DNA of 6,423 nucleotides from Bacillota bacterium (GCA_023420245.1 JAEZWL010000089.1:1-6423); one strand, 5' to 3'; shown: positions 1 through 6,390, numbered from the stretch's first letter. The notes: generated by a model from the letters alone, not told the origin. Numbers and translations: made by a program.

Positions 1-6
1 TATACA

Positions 7-12
7 TCCTTT
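7..12 (-). promoter_or_regulatory. Shine-Dalgarno-like site of a gene beyond the window
   Basis: On the minus strand the ispG stop codon TAA runs straight into AAAGGA, followed by TGTATA at the window edge. The spacing would suit a start codon just outside the window. This suggests the operon continues past ispG. In many Clostridia the next gene is polC, but no coding sequence of it is visible, so its identity is a guess. Confidence 0.35.
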
Positions 13-1054
13 ACAGTTTATCTATCTCTTGCATTAAACACTCGATTAATTCATTTTCCGGAACCTTGCGAATAATTTCTCCCTTTTTGAAGATTAGTCC
101 CATCCCGTCGCCGCCTGCAATCCCGATATCCGCCTCCCGCGCTTCTCCGGGACCGTTTACCACACACCCCATTACCGCTACGGATATATTCTTTTTACAA
201 CCGGCAAGCCTTTTTTCTACCTCCGTCGCAATTCCGATCAAATCAATCCTGGTTCTGCCACAGGTGGGACAGGAAATCAACTGAACTCCGTTCTTACACA
301 AATTCAGCGCTTTTAATATATCAAAACCAGCGGTCACTTCCTTCACCGGCTCCGCCGTCAGCGATACTCTTATGGTGTCGCCAATTCCTCGCTGCAACAG
401 GGAACCGATTCCTATTGCGGATTTAATTAGCCCCATTCTTTCTGCTCCCGCTTCGGTAACACCGAGATGGAGCGGATAATCACAGCGCTCTGCGGCTAGC
501 TCATAAGCCTGAATCATTTTATTGACGTCGGAGGATTTTATCGAAAGAACGATATCATTGAATTCAAATTTTTCAAGCAGTGAAGCGTGATATAAGGCGC
601 TCTCCACAAGAGCCATGGGGGTAGGGCTCCCGTATTTTGCCAGGATTTCTTTTTCCAAGGAACCTGAATTTACGCCGATGCGTATCGGAATTTTCTTAAT
701 TCTACAGGCGTCGGCGACCGCTTTGACACGGTCATCCGACCCAATATTGCCCGGGTTGATCCGTATCTTGTCAATTCCGGCGGCAACTGCCTCAATGGCA
801 AGCCGGTAATCAAAATGAATATCGGCAACCAACGGTATTTTAACCTCGTTTTTAATCGCCGGAATCAGTTTGATTGCTTCCATGTTTGGAATCGCCGCCC
901 GAATGATATCACATCCGGCCTTTTCCAGCTCAATCGCCTGCTGAACAGTTCCCTGAATATCAGTGGAGGGTACATTCAGCATAGACTGTACGGAAATTCT
1001 GGAGCCGCCGCCGATCGGCATCTTTCCCGCGTATATGGTTTTGCTCTTTCTCAT
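11..1054 (-). CDS. ispG: 4-hydroxy-3-methylbut-2-enyl diphosphate synthase (IspG/GcpE)
   Basis: This cytosolic 4Fe-4S enzyme makes HMBPP from methylerythritol cyclodiphosphate, the penultimate step of the MEP isoprenoid pathway. The 347-residue protein has the short bacterial layout: an N-terminal TIM-barrel domain (about 1-250) and a C-terminal cluster-binding domain. Cys262, Cys265, Cys297 and Glu304 have the same spacing (3, 32, 7) as the E. coli cluster ligands 270, 273, 305 and 312. Basic residues Arg52, Arg98, Arg125 and Lys173 fall in the conserved strands expected to hold the substrate diphosphate (inferred by motif). The ATG overlaps the rseP stop as TAATG, so translation is probably coupled; the upstream Shine-Dalgarno (GGCGG) is weak. 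The loop after QSM (residues 26-33, LNVPSTDI) differs from the usual TNT-type sequence and looks lineage-specific. Identification is secure. Confidence 0.97.
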   Translation of the reverse strand: MRKSKTIYAGKMPIGGGSRISVQSMLNVPSTDIQGTVQQAIELEKAGCDIIRAAIPNMEAIKLIPAIKNEVKIPLVADIHFDYRLAIEAVAAGIDKIRINPGNIGSDDRVKAVADACRIKKIPIRIGVNSGSLEKEILAKYGSPTPMALVESALYHASLLEKFEFNDIVLSIKSSDVNKMIQAYELAAERCDYPLHLGVTEAGAERMGLIKSAIGIGSLLQRGIGDTIRVSLTAEPVKEVTAGFDILKALNLCKNGVQLISCPTCGRTRIDLIGIATEVEKRLAGCKKNISVAVMGCVVNGPGEAREADIGIAGGDGMGLIFKKGEIIRKVPENELIECLMQEIDKL

Positions 1055-2127
1055 TATCCGCCCAGCCCTTTTCCGGTAACCAATCTGATAATATCATTAA
1101 ACGTAATCAAAACCATAAATCCCATCAGCAAACAGAACCCAGCGGCGTTCACAAAGCCTTCGTACTTGGGGTTAATCGGCTTCCGACGGATTCCTTCCAC
1201 AATTAAGAATACCAGTCTGCCGCCATCCAATGCAGGAAACGGCATAAGATTTACTACGCCAAGGTTCACAGTAATCATCATCATCATGATCAAAATATTA
1301 TTCAGCGCGGCTAAAAAGCTTTGCTGCAAACCGATGGAAGCAGCTTCGCCAATCGCGCTTGCCGCCCCGACAGGGCCTGCGACATCATTAAAGCCAAACC
1401 TTCCGGTCACCAGCCCCACCAGACTGAACCAAACCATGCGAACAGTGGAAACTGTGTCCTGAAATGATTTTACGATCAGGGTGCCAAAGTTTTTCTGGAT
1501 CGGCAGTACATAAAAGTCAAGAGCGAGAATGTTTTTTCCGTTTACCTGCTTTGTATTGAACTTAACATTATCGAAATTCATGATTTTTCCGTTACGCCTT
1601 ACCTGAATATCCACACTGGAAGGCTTTACGGTAGCCAGAGCAAAGCTAAGATCGCGGTCACCCTTAATAACATAGCCGTCGATGCTGGTAAAGGTATCGC
1701 CAACCTGCAAACCGGCAGCCTGTGTAGCGGAATTCTCGGTAAATTTTGAAATCGTCGTGGAAGAGAATGCCGGCTGCTGCGCCAATATGATCATCATGAG
1801 TAGGATGCCGAGCAGAATATTCATCACTGCGCCGGCCACTACAACGATAATTCTTTTCCAAACCGGTTTATTGTTGAACGCGTGCTCATCCGGGCTCTCT
1901 GCATCCTCGCCTTCCATCGCGCACATCCCGCCAATCGGAAATGCCCGAAGAGAATATTGGGTTTCTCCCTTTTGAAAGTGGAAAAGAAGCGGACCCATTC
2001 CAATTGCAAATTCATTGACTCGAATCCCGGACAATTTTGCGGTAAAAAAGTGTCCGAACTCATGAATAAAAATAATGAATCCAAAAATGAGTACTGCTAT
2101 TACGACCAAAATAACTTGAAAAATCAT
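1054..2127 (-). CDS. rseP: RIP metalloprotease RseP (site-2 protease family, M50)
   Basis: This intramembrane zinc metalloprotease cleaves membrane-anchored anti-sigma factors and remnant signal peptides. The 357-residue protein has a first membrane segment (about 2-21) running into the zinc motif HEFGH at 22-26 with catalytic Glu23. Next come the FPIGG loop (64-68), a second membrane segment (about 93-116), one PDZ domain (about 120-205), the GPVG motif (251-254), and a later segment (about 271-292) leading to the third metal ligand Asp301 in NLMPFPALDGG. A last segment lies near 328-345. The open frame extends upstream to 2202, but that start would overlap dxr by 68 nt and put a charged stretch before the first membrane helix. 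The ATG at 2127 has GAGGTG just upstream and begins MIFQ, typical of the family. Its anti-sigma substrate is not identifiable here; in B. subtilis the homologue RasP acts on RsiW. Confidence 0.95.
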   Translation of the reverse strand: MIFQVILVVIAVLIFGFIIFIHEFGHFFTAKLSGIRVNEFAIGMGPLLFHFQKGETQYSLRAFPIGGMCAMEGEDAESPDEHAFNNKPVWKRIIVVVAGAVMNILLGILLMMIILAQQPAFSSTTISKFTENSATQAAGLQVGDTFTSIDGYVIKGDRDLSFALATVKPSSVDIQVRRNGKIMNFDNVKFNTKQVNGKNILALDFYVLPIQKNFGTLIVKSFQDTVSTVRMVWFSLVGLVTGRFGFNDVAGPVGAASAIGEAASIGLQQSFLAALNNILIMMMMITVNLGVVNLMPFPALDGGRLVFLIVEGIRRKPINPKYEGFVNAAGFCLLMGFMVLITFNDIIRLVTGKGLGG

Positions 2128-2130
2128 ATG

Positions 2131-2136
2131 CACCTC
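2131..2136 (-). promoter_or_regulatory. Ribosome binding site that fixes the rseP start
   Basis: The minus strand reads GAGGTG-CAT-ATG. The site overlaps the TGA stop of dxr (2135-2137) and supports the internal ATG at 2127 over the longer frame starting at 2202. Placing the Shine-Dalgarno over the stop codon suggests that ribosomes ending dxr reinitiate at rseP. Confidence 0.75.
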
Positions 2137-3292
2137 AATTTTTGCCGACTTCGTTCCATACAAATTCTCTCGCAGCCTTGTCGGCTTGTAAAATATCATC
2201 AACCGATGAAATATTATCTACGTCCGCTTGGTTTTCAATTGCCCGCCCTACCAGATTTCCAATATCCGTAAAAGAAATTCCGTGATTCAAAAAAAGCTTT
2301 ACCGCCGCCTCGTTTGCGCCGTTCGCGGCAGCCGGGGCAAGCCCTCCGCGCTGAATTGCTTTTTTGCATACGCTAAGACATTGGAAGGTCTGATTATCCG
2401 GCTCATAAAACGACAGCTTTTCATAATCTGTTAAGCTAAGCCGCTTTACAGGAGAAGGGTATCGCAAAGGCCAGGTTAACGCGTATTGGATCGGAATTCT
2501 CATATCCGGAACTCCTAACTGAGCAATTACAGAGTAGTCGGTATATTCAATCATGGAATGTACAACGCTTTCTCTGTGAACCAATACGTCAATTTGGCTG
2601 GACGGCAAATCAAAAAGCCAGGAGGCTTCTATAATCTCCAGTCCTTTGTTCATCATCGTAGCCGAGTCAATCGTTACCTTCGCACCCATATTCCAATTTG
2701 GGTGCTTTAACGCCTGCTCCGGAGTAACTTCTTGCAGCTCTTCCAAAGCCTTTCCAAAAAAAGGGCCTCCTGAAGCGGTAAGAATAATGCGGTTCAACGC
2801 CTTTTGTTCCGGGCAACCTTGCAGACACTGGAATATCGCGGAATGCTCGCTGTCTACCGGAAGAATTTTTACGTTACGCTCTTTTGCCGCTTTCATTACC
2901 AGCTCGCCTCCGGCAACAAGAGTTTCCTTGTTGGCCAGAGCCACGTCTTTTCCCGAACTGATTGCGTGCAGAGTAGGGATTAACCCGATCATACCTACCA
3001 CGGAATTCAAGACAACGTCAGCGTCCTGAAACGCGGCAGCCTCACACAAACCGTCCATTCCCTGAACCACCTGAACTGGGGTATCCGCTACTGAAATCGC
3101 AAGTGATTTTGCCGCCTTTTCATCATAAACCGCGGCAAGCTTTGGCTTAAATTCCCTGATTTGATCTTCAAGAAGAGAGATATTGGAATATGCAGCTAAA
3201 GCACAAACCGATAAATCAAGACCGCGAACTACGTCCAAAGCCTGTGTTCCAATGGAACCGGTTGAGCCTAAAATAGATAAACATCGTTTCAT
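2135..3292 (-). CDS. dxr: 1-deoxy-D-xylulose 5-phosphate reductoisomerase
   Basis: This enzyme rearranges and reduces DXP to methylerythritol 4-phosphate with NADPH and a divalent metal, the first committed step of the MEP pathway, and is the family target of fosmidomycin. The 385-residue protein is of usual length. It shows the Rossmann NADPH motif GSTGSIG (9-15), ALANKETLV (118-126), the metal ligands Asp147 and Glu149 in PVDSEHSAIFQ, the substrate-binding segment TASGGPF (172-178), and MNKGLEIIEA with metal ligand Glu219. These match Asp150, Glu152 and Glu231 of E. coli by motif. The C-terminal domain follows from about residue 300 with GANEAAV (326-332). The ATG start is preceded by a modest GGTGA. 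The 33-nt gap to cdsA is the largest inside the operon. No missing key residue was seen. Confidence 0.97.
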   Translation of the reverse strand: MKRCLSILGSTGSIGTQALDVVRGLDLSVCALAAYSNISLLEDQIREFKPKLAAVYDEKAAKSLAISVADTPVQVVQGMDGLCEAAAFQDADVVLNSVVGMIGLIPTLHAISSGKDVALANKETLVAGGELVMKAAKERNVKILPVDSEHSAIFQCLQGCPEQKALNRIILTASGGPFFGKALEELQEVTPEQALKHPNWNMGAKVTIDSATMMNKGLEIIEASWLFDLPSSQIDVLVHRESVVHSMIEYTDYSVIAQLGVPDMRIPIQYALTWPLRYPSPVKRLSLTDYEKLSFYEPDNQTFQCLSVCKKAIQRGGLAPAAANGANEAAVKLFLNHGISFTDIGNLVGRAIENQADVDNISSVDDILQADKAAREFVWNEVGKN

Positions 3293-3325
3293 TATTATTC
3301 ACCGTAATGCTGAAATATTGCATTT

Positions 3326-4180
3326 TTATCCCGTTACAATTGGCATAATCTGAACAAACAGATATACGAACGGAGCAGCGAATATCACGCTGTCAAAGCG
3401 ATCCAATATGCCGCCGTGCCCCGGAATAATCTCACTAAAATCCTTAATATGGCAGCTTCGTTTAATCAAGGAAAAACTTAGATCTCCTAAAATGGACATA
3501 ATCGTACCGAAGATGCCGATAAGCAGCAAAGAGAGATACGAAATTTCCACGCTGTATTTATAATAGATGACATGAAAAATATATCCGAATACAATCATAG
3601 CGGCAATGTTCAGGACAAACCCGCCGATTGCCCCCTCGATTGTCTTTTTCGGACTGATATTAGGGCAAAGTTTATGCTTTCCCCATATGCTTCCCGCAAA
3701 GAACGCACCGGTATCCGCAACCCACGCGGAGGAGATCGCAATCAACACATAAAACATGCCGTGGTCCTGCCCAAAGGTGCGCAGGCTGATGATAGTTTCC
3801 AGGGCTGTCGGAATTAAAAGTGCCATACTGTAAATAACGCCGACTTCACGGAAAGTAACAAATTTATGATAGAAGATAAGTGACCCAAACATGGTCACGG
3901 TATAGATAAAATAGGCGGTCTGCTGCAATATATGATATTGCATTGAGGGAAAAGCCGCGGAAAGCGATTGTATAAACGGAAGTATGGCGGAAAATACAAT
4001 CGTAGGAATCAAAAGAATGGTATTCTTCGAGAGCCCTAAGGCAGAAATAATTTCATAGACTGATAAAACAGAAATCAATGCAATTGCAATGTTAAGGGCA
4101 ATTGGGAAAGTGTTATTGAATATAACGATGGCTGCTACAAAAAAAATAATAATGGCAGCTGATGATAATCTATCCTTCAA
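3326..4180 (-). CDS. cdsA: Phosphatidate cytidylyltransferase (CDP-diglyceride synthase)
   Basis: This integral membrane enzyme makes CDP-diacylglycerol from CTP and phosphatidic acid, the branch point for phosphatidylglycerol, cardiolipin and related lipids. The 284-residue protein is almost entirely hydrophobic, with about eight or nine membrane segments (for example 7-21, 26-49, 53-72, 115-132, 141-157, 184-206, 214-232 and 264-281). The C-terminal family signature is complete: Ser237, Lys240-Arg241, Lys246-Asp247, then PGHGG (253-257), Asp260-Arg261 and Asp263. The conserved central loop has Asp156 in WVADTGAFF and SPKKTIEG at 176-183. The start is TTG, directly abutting the uppS stop (TAATTG), with a strong GGAGGGG five bases upstream. 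No better in-frame start was found. Its place after uppS is the usual Firmicutes arrangement. Confidence 0.96.
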   Translation of the reverse strand: MKDRLSSAAIIIFFVAAIVIFNNTFPIALNIAIALISVLSVYEIISALGLSKNTILLIPTIVFSAILPFIQSLSAAFPSMQYHILQQTAYFIYTVTMFGSLIFYHKFVTFREVGVIYSMALLIPTALETIISLRTFGQDHGMFYVLIAISSAWVADTGAFFAGSIWGKHKLCPNISPKKTIEGAIGGFVLNIAAMIVFGYIFHVIYYKYSVEISYLSLLLIGIFGTIMSILGDLSFSLIKRSCHIKDFSEIIPGHGGILDRFDSVIFAAPFVYLFVQIMPIVTG

Positions 4181-4888
4181 TTAAACCCCTCCAAATCGCC
4201 TGTTGCGGTTTGCATATTCCTCCAAAATACGGTCCAGATCCTTTGACTTAAAATCGGGCCACAATATATCCAATACCATGTATTCTGAATAAGCCGATTG
4301 CCATAACAGGAAATTAGAAACTCTGTTTTCTCCGCTTGGGCGGATAATTAAATCCGGATCCGGCTGACCTGCGGAATAAAGCTTTTGCTCGATTGATTGA
4401 TCATCAATCTGTTCCGGTGTAAGCTTGCCTTCTTTGATTTCTTCAGCCAAAAGCTTTACCGCTCTGGTGATTTCGGAACGCCCGCCATAGTTCAGCGCAA
4501 TATTTAAAACCATTCCGGTTCTGTTTTTTGATACTTCTGTTGTATCCCGTATCAGCTTTTGCAGCTTTTCCGGAAACGAAGTTGTATCTCCCATAAACTT
4601 TACCTTTATGTTTTCATTCAAAAAGTCACGCAGAGCATCTTCTAAATATTGCTGAAACAGGCGAAATAAAGCTCCTACCTCATCCTGCGGCCTTTTCCAG
4701 TTTTCAGTAGAAAACGCGTAAACCGTCAGATACTCAATACCGATTGAGCTGCAATATCTGGTTATTGTTTTAAAGACAGCCGCGCCGGCAGTGTGCCCTG
4801 CCGAACGCGGCAGACCGCGTTTTTGCGCCCAGCGGCCGTTTCCATCCATAATAATGCCCAGATGCCGGGGAAGATAGTTTTGTTCCAT
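4181..4888 (-). CDS. uppS: Isoprenyl transferase / undecaprenyl diphosphate synthase
   Basis: This cis-prenyltransferase extends farnesyl diphosphate with eight isopentenyl units to undecaprenyl diphosphate, the precursor of the lipid carrier for peptidoglycan and other envelope polymers. The 235-residue protein carries the family motifs at a constant offset of 11 from the E. coli enzyme: Asp15 in MDGNGRWA (Asp26), His32 (His43), Ser60, Glu62 and Trp64 in FSTENW, Arg183, Arg189 and Ser191, and Glu202 (Glu213). The conserved RTSGE or RTGGE segment reads RPSGE here, with Pro184 in place of Thr. The ATG lies 9 nt after the frr stop; the weak AGG at 4897-4899 overlaps that TAG stop. The last codons (Gly-Gly-Val) carry the ribosome binding site of cdsA. 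Supply of its substrate depends on the MEP pathway, two steps of which are encoded downstream in this operon. Confidence 0.97.
   Translation of the reverse strand: MEQNYLPRHLGIIMDGNGRWAQKRGLPRSAGHTAGAAVFKTITRYCSSIGIEYLTVYAFSTENWKRPQDEVGALFRLFQQYLEDALRDFLNENIKVKFMGDTTSFPEKLQKLIRDTTEVSKNRTGMVLNIALNYGGRSEITRAVKLLAEEIKEGKLTPEQIDDQSIEQKLYSAGQPDPDLIIRPSGENRVSNFLLWQSAYSEYMVLDILWPDFKSKDLDRILEEYANRNRRFGGV
4186..4192 (-). promoter_or_regulatory. Ribosome binding site for the TTG start of cdsA
   Basis: GGAGGGG lies inside the final codons of uppS, five bases before TTG at 4180. It is one of the strongest Shine-Dalgarno matches in the window and decides the TTG start. It probably compensates for the weak initiator and links cdsA translation to uppS. 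Confidence 0.8.
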
Positions 4889-4897
4889 TTTAACGAC

Positions 4898-5452
4898 CTA
4901 TATTTCCATTATTTCTTTATGTTTTTTCTCCGACACGGATTCGATTTCTTTACAGAATTTATCCGTTATATCCTGCGTTTTTTTCTCAGCGGACTTTAAA
5001 TCGTCCTCCGTCAGCTCTGAATTCTTTTTCATGGCTTTTAATTTATCCATTGCTTCACGGCGGATATTCCGAATCGCAACTTTGCATTCTTCCGCCATTT
5101 TGCTGATTTCTTTCGCTAATTCACGGCGGCGCTCTTCGTTTAACGGCGGAAAGGTCAGACGAATAATTTTCCCGTCACTCTGAGGATTAATTCCAATATC
5201 CGAGGTTTGAATCGCTTTCTCGATCGCATGGCATACGGAAACATCCCAGGGCTGAATCGTAAGCACCCTGGCTTCGCTCACCGCAACCGCCGCCAGCTGA
5301 GTAATGGACGTAGGCGCACCGTAATAATCCACTTTGATTTTATCCAGAACGGCAGGATTTGCTCTGCCGGCCCGAATTGCTGCATATTCTGTTGTCAAAG
5401 CAGCAATGCTCTTTTTCATACGCTCTTCGGCGCTTGCAATAATTTCTTTCAT
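4898..5452 (-). CDS. frr: Ribosome recycling factor
   Basis: This cytosolic factor works with EF-G to split post-termination ribosomes and free the mRNA. The 184-residue length is normal. It shows IRAGRANPAVLD (26-37) of the long three-helix domain, the hinge followed by the small domain with VDYYGAPT (41-48) and IQPWD (66-70), and after it INPQSDGKIIRLTFPPL (88-104) and EERRREL (106-112). The C-terminal helix is rich in charged residues. The ATG overlaps the pyrH stop (TAATG) and is served by a perfect AAGGAGG inside the last pyrH codons. The pyrH-frr pair is conserved across most bacteria. Nothing is unusual in the protein. Confidence 0.98.
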   Translation of the reverse strand: MKEIIASAEERMKKSIAALTTEYAAIRAGRANPAVLDKIKVDYYGAPTSITQLAAVAVSEARVLTIQPWDVSVCHAIEKAIQTSDIGINPQSDGKIIRLTFPPLNEERRRELAKEISKMAEECKVAIRNIRREAMDKLKAMKKNSELTEDDLKSAEKKTQDITDKFCKEIESVSEKKHKEIMEI

Positions 5453-6165
5453 TAAAAATCCTCCTTAACAATTGTACCGATCGGTTCACCGCACATAGCC
5501 TTTTTAATATTTTCAGGTTCATTAATGCTGAAAACCAGAATGGGGATATTGTTATCTTTGCATAATGAAGCAGCCGTGCTGTCCATTACCTGTAAATTCT
5601 TATTTAAAACATCCATAAAAGAGAGTGAATCAAACTTCACCGCGTTTGCGTTCTTCTTAGGGTCGCAATCATATACGCCGTCCACCATCGTCGCCTTTAA
5701 AATGATATCCGCATCAATTTCCGCAGCCCGCAACGCAGCCGCCGTATCGGTTGAAAAAAACGGGTTTCCTGTACCACAGCCAAAAACAACAACTCTGCCC
5801 TTTTCCAGATGGCGTACCGCACGGTTGCGGATATAAGGCTCGGCAATTTGCTGCATCCCGATTGCCGTTTGAACGCGTACCTGAACGCCAAGCTGTTCCA
5901 GTGCGTCCGCAACGCCCAGCGCGTTAATCGTGGTAGCAAGCATTCCCATATGGTCCGCGCGGGTACGATCCATTTTACCGCTGCTGCGACCACGCCAAAA
6001 ATTACCGCCGCCTACTACTATGCCAATTTCAACTCCCATATCGGAGCACTCTTTAATTGGTTGACAAATATTCAGTACCGTATCAAAATCTATGCCATGG
6101 GTATCTTTGCCCGCGAGCGATTCACCGCTCAATTTAAGAAGAACTCTCTTATATTTCGGTTGCAA
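5452..6165 (-). CDS. pyrH: UMP kinase (uridylate kinase)
   Basis: This cytosolic amino-acid-kinase-fold enzyme phosphorylates UMP to UDP with ATP, the entry to UTP and CTP. The 237-residue protein shows KLSGESL (11-17), the glycine loop VGGGNFWRG (51-59), Asp71 in ADHMGMLAT, GTGNPFFSTDTAA (131-143), LKATMVDGVYDCDP (156-169) and MDSTA (194-198). The open frame can be extended to a TTG at 6186, but that start would lie almost at the predicted transcription start without a ribosome binding site. The TTG at 6165 has AGGAG eight bases upstream and gives the family-typical N-terminus MQPKYKRVLLKLSG. A GTG at 6174 overlaps that Shine-Dalgarno and is excluded. This is the first gene of the operon in the window, with its own promoter. 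The common upstream neighbours rpsB and tsf are not seen in the 258 bases available. Confidence 0.97.
   Translation of the reverse strand: MQPKYKRVLLKLSGESLAGKDTHGIDFDTVLNICQPIKECSDMGVEIGIVVGGGNFWRGRSSGKMDRTRADHMGMLATTINALGVADALEQLGVQVRVQTAIGMQQIAEPYIRNRAVRHLEKGRVVVFGCGTGNPFFSTDTAAALRAAEIDADIILKATMVDGVYDCDPKKNANAVKFDSLSFMDVLNKNLQVMDSTAASLCKDNNIPILVFSINEPENIKKAMCGEPIGTIVKEDF
5460..5466 (-). promoter_or_regulatory. Consensus ribosome binding site of frr inside pyrH
   Basis: AAGGAGG, a full match to the anti-Shine-Dalgarno, is formed by the Lys-Glu-Asp codons at the pyrH C-terminus and lies seven bases before the frr ATG. The pyrH stop and frr start share one base (TAATG). This implies strong, partly independent frr initiation, suited to a protein needed in large amounts. 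Confidence 0.85.
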
Positions 6166-6173
6166 TCTTAACA

Positions 6174-6178
6174 CTCCT
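6174..6178 (-). promoter_or_regulatory. Ribosome binding site that fixes the pyrH TTG start
   Basis: AGGAG lies eight bases upstream of TTG at 6165. It rules out the longer frame starting at 6186, which has no comparable site, and the GTG at 6174, which it overlaps. Confidence 0.8.
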
Positions 6179-6194
6179 GTATTCAATTTCTTAT

Positions 6195-6223
6195 ATTTTA
6201 CAATAAGCCTTGTATAAAGTAAA
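6195..6223 (-). promoter_or_regulatory. Sigma-A-type promoter of the pyrH operon
   Basis: On the minus strand TTTACT (6218-6223) and TAAAAT (6195-6200) are separated by exactly 17 bases. Each is close to the housekeeping consensus. The predicted transcription start is near 6188, giving a leader of about 23 nt before the pyrH TTG at 6165. The region upstream of the -35 box is AT-rich, which could help polymerase binding. Two copies of AAGGCTT (6205-6211 and 6222-6228) lie 17 bases apart across the -35 box and spacer, and a CTTAT/ATAAG inverted repeat (6190-6194 and 6203-6207) brackets the -10 box. Whether either is an operator is unknown. No other promoter of this quality was found in the window. 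Confidence 0.7.
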
Positions 6224-6303
6224 GCCTTTCATTCCTAAATATAGTTATTATTGGCAAGTTTTATAATTTAGAAACATTTGTTATAAGCTTACGAAAAGTC
6301 ATG

Positions 6304-6324
6304 ACCACCCGTAAAACGGGTGGC
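6304..6324 (-). repeat. Hairpin 1 of the array
   Basis: CCACCCGT (6305-6312) pairs perfectly with ACGGGTGG (6316-6323), giving an 8-bp stem around a 3-base loop. Read as minus-strand RNA, 6324 and 6304 add a G-U pair; on the plus strand the same positions are a C-A mismatch. The bases after it on the minus strand (TCATGACTTTTCG) lack a clean U-run, so it is a poor intrinsic terminator. Confidence 0.8.
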
Positions 6325-6332
6325 TTGCACTA

Positions 6333-6345
6333 GCCCTAAAAGGGC
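6333..6345 (-). repeat. Hairpin 2 of the array
   Basis: GCCCT (6333-6337) pairs with AGGGC (6341-6345) around AAA. It is a short 5-bp stem with the same TAAAA core as hairpins 1 and 3, centred 25 bases from the loop of hairpin 1. Confidence 0.7.
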
Positions 6346-6353
6346 ATAAGATT

Positions 6354-6376
6354 GCCAGCGCCTAAAAGACGCTGGC
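6354..6376 (-). repeat. Hairpin 3 of the array
   Basis: GCCAGCG (6354-6360) pairs with CGCTGGC (6370-6376). In minus-strand RNA two more pairs form, 6361-6369 (G-U) and 6362-6368 (G-C), giving a 9-bp stem closing a UUUUA loop. On the plus strand the 6361-6369 position is a C-A mismatch. Confidence 0.8.
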
Positions 6377-6390
6377 TTTCACTTTGTTCA

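Noticed and set aside
815..1462. Plus-strand open frame of 215 codons
   Set aside because: It lies wholly across ispG and rseP, which are secure by motifs, and its translation shows no domain or ribosome site. It is a shadow frame.
2128..2202. A 25-residue N-terminal extension of RseP
   Set aside because: It overlaps the dxr coding end by 68 nt, has no ribosome site at 2202, and puts a charged stretch before the first membrane helix. The ATG at 2127 has a good Shine-Dalgarno.
1882..2271. Plus-strand open frame of 129 codons across the dxr-rseP junction
   Set aside because: It is antisense to two well-supported genes and has no recognisable protein features.
3293..3325. An internal promoter before dxr
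   Set aside because: The 33-base gap and its flank give only a weak TTGTAA with a poor -10 match at suboptimal spacing, so readthrough from the pyrH promoter is the simpler explanation.
6166..6186. Longer pyrH starting at the TTG at 6186
   Set aside because: The start would be within about two bases of the predicted transcription start, has no ribosome site, and adds residues not seen in the family.
6288..6324. Hairpin 1 as an intrinsic terminator ahead of the operon
   Set aside because: The stem is stable, but on the minus strand it is followed by TCATGAC and only four T residues. On the plus strand no T-run follows either.
6301..6333. A ten-codon plus-strand frame starting at ATG inside the hairpin block
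   Set aside because: There is no Shine-Dalgarno upstream, and its codons are fully explained by the arms of hairpin 1 and the spacer after it.
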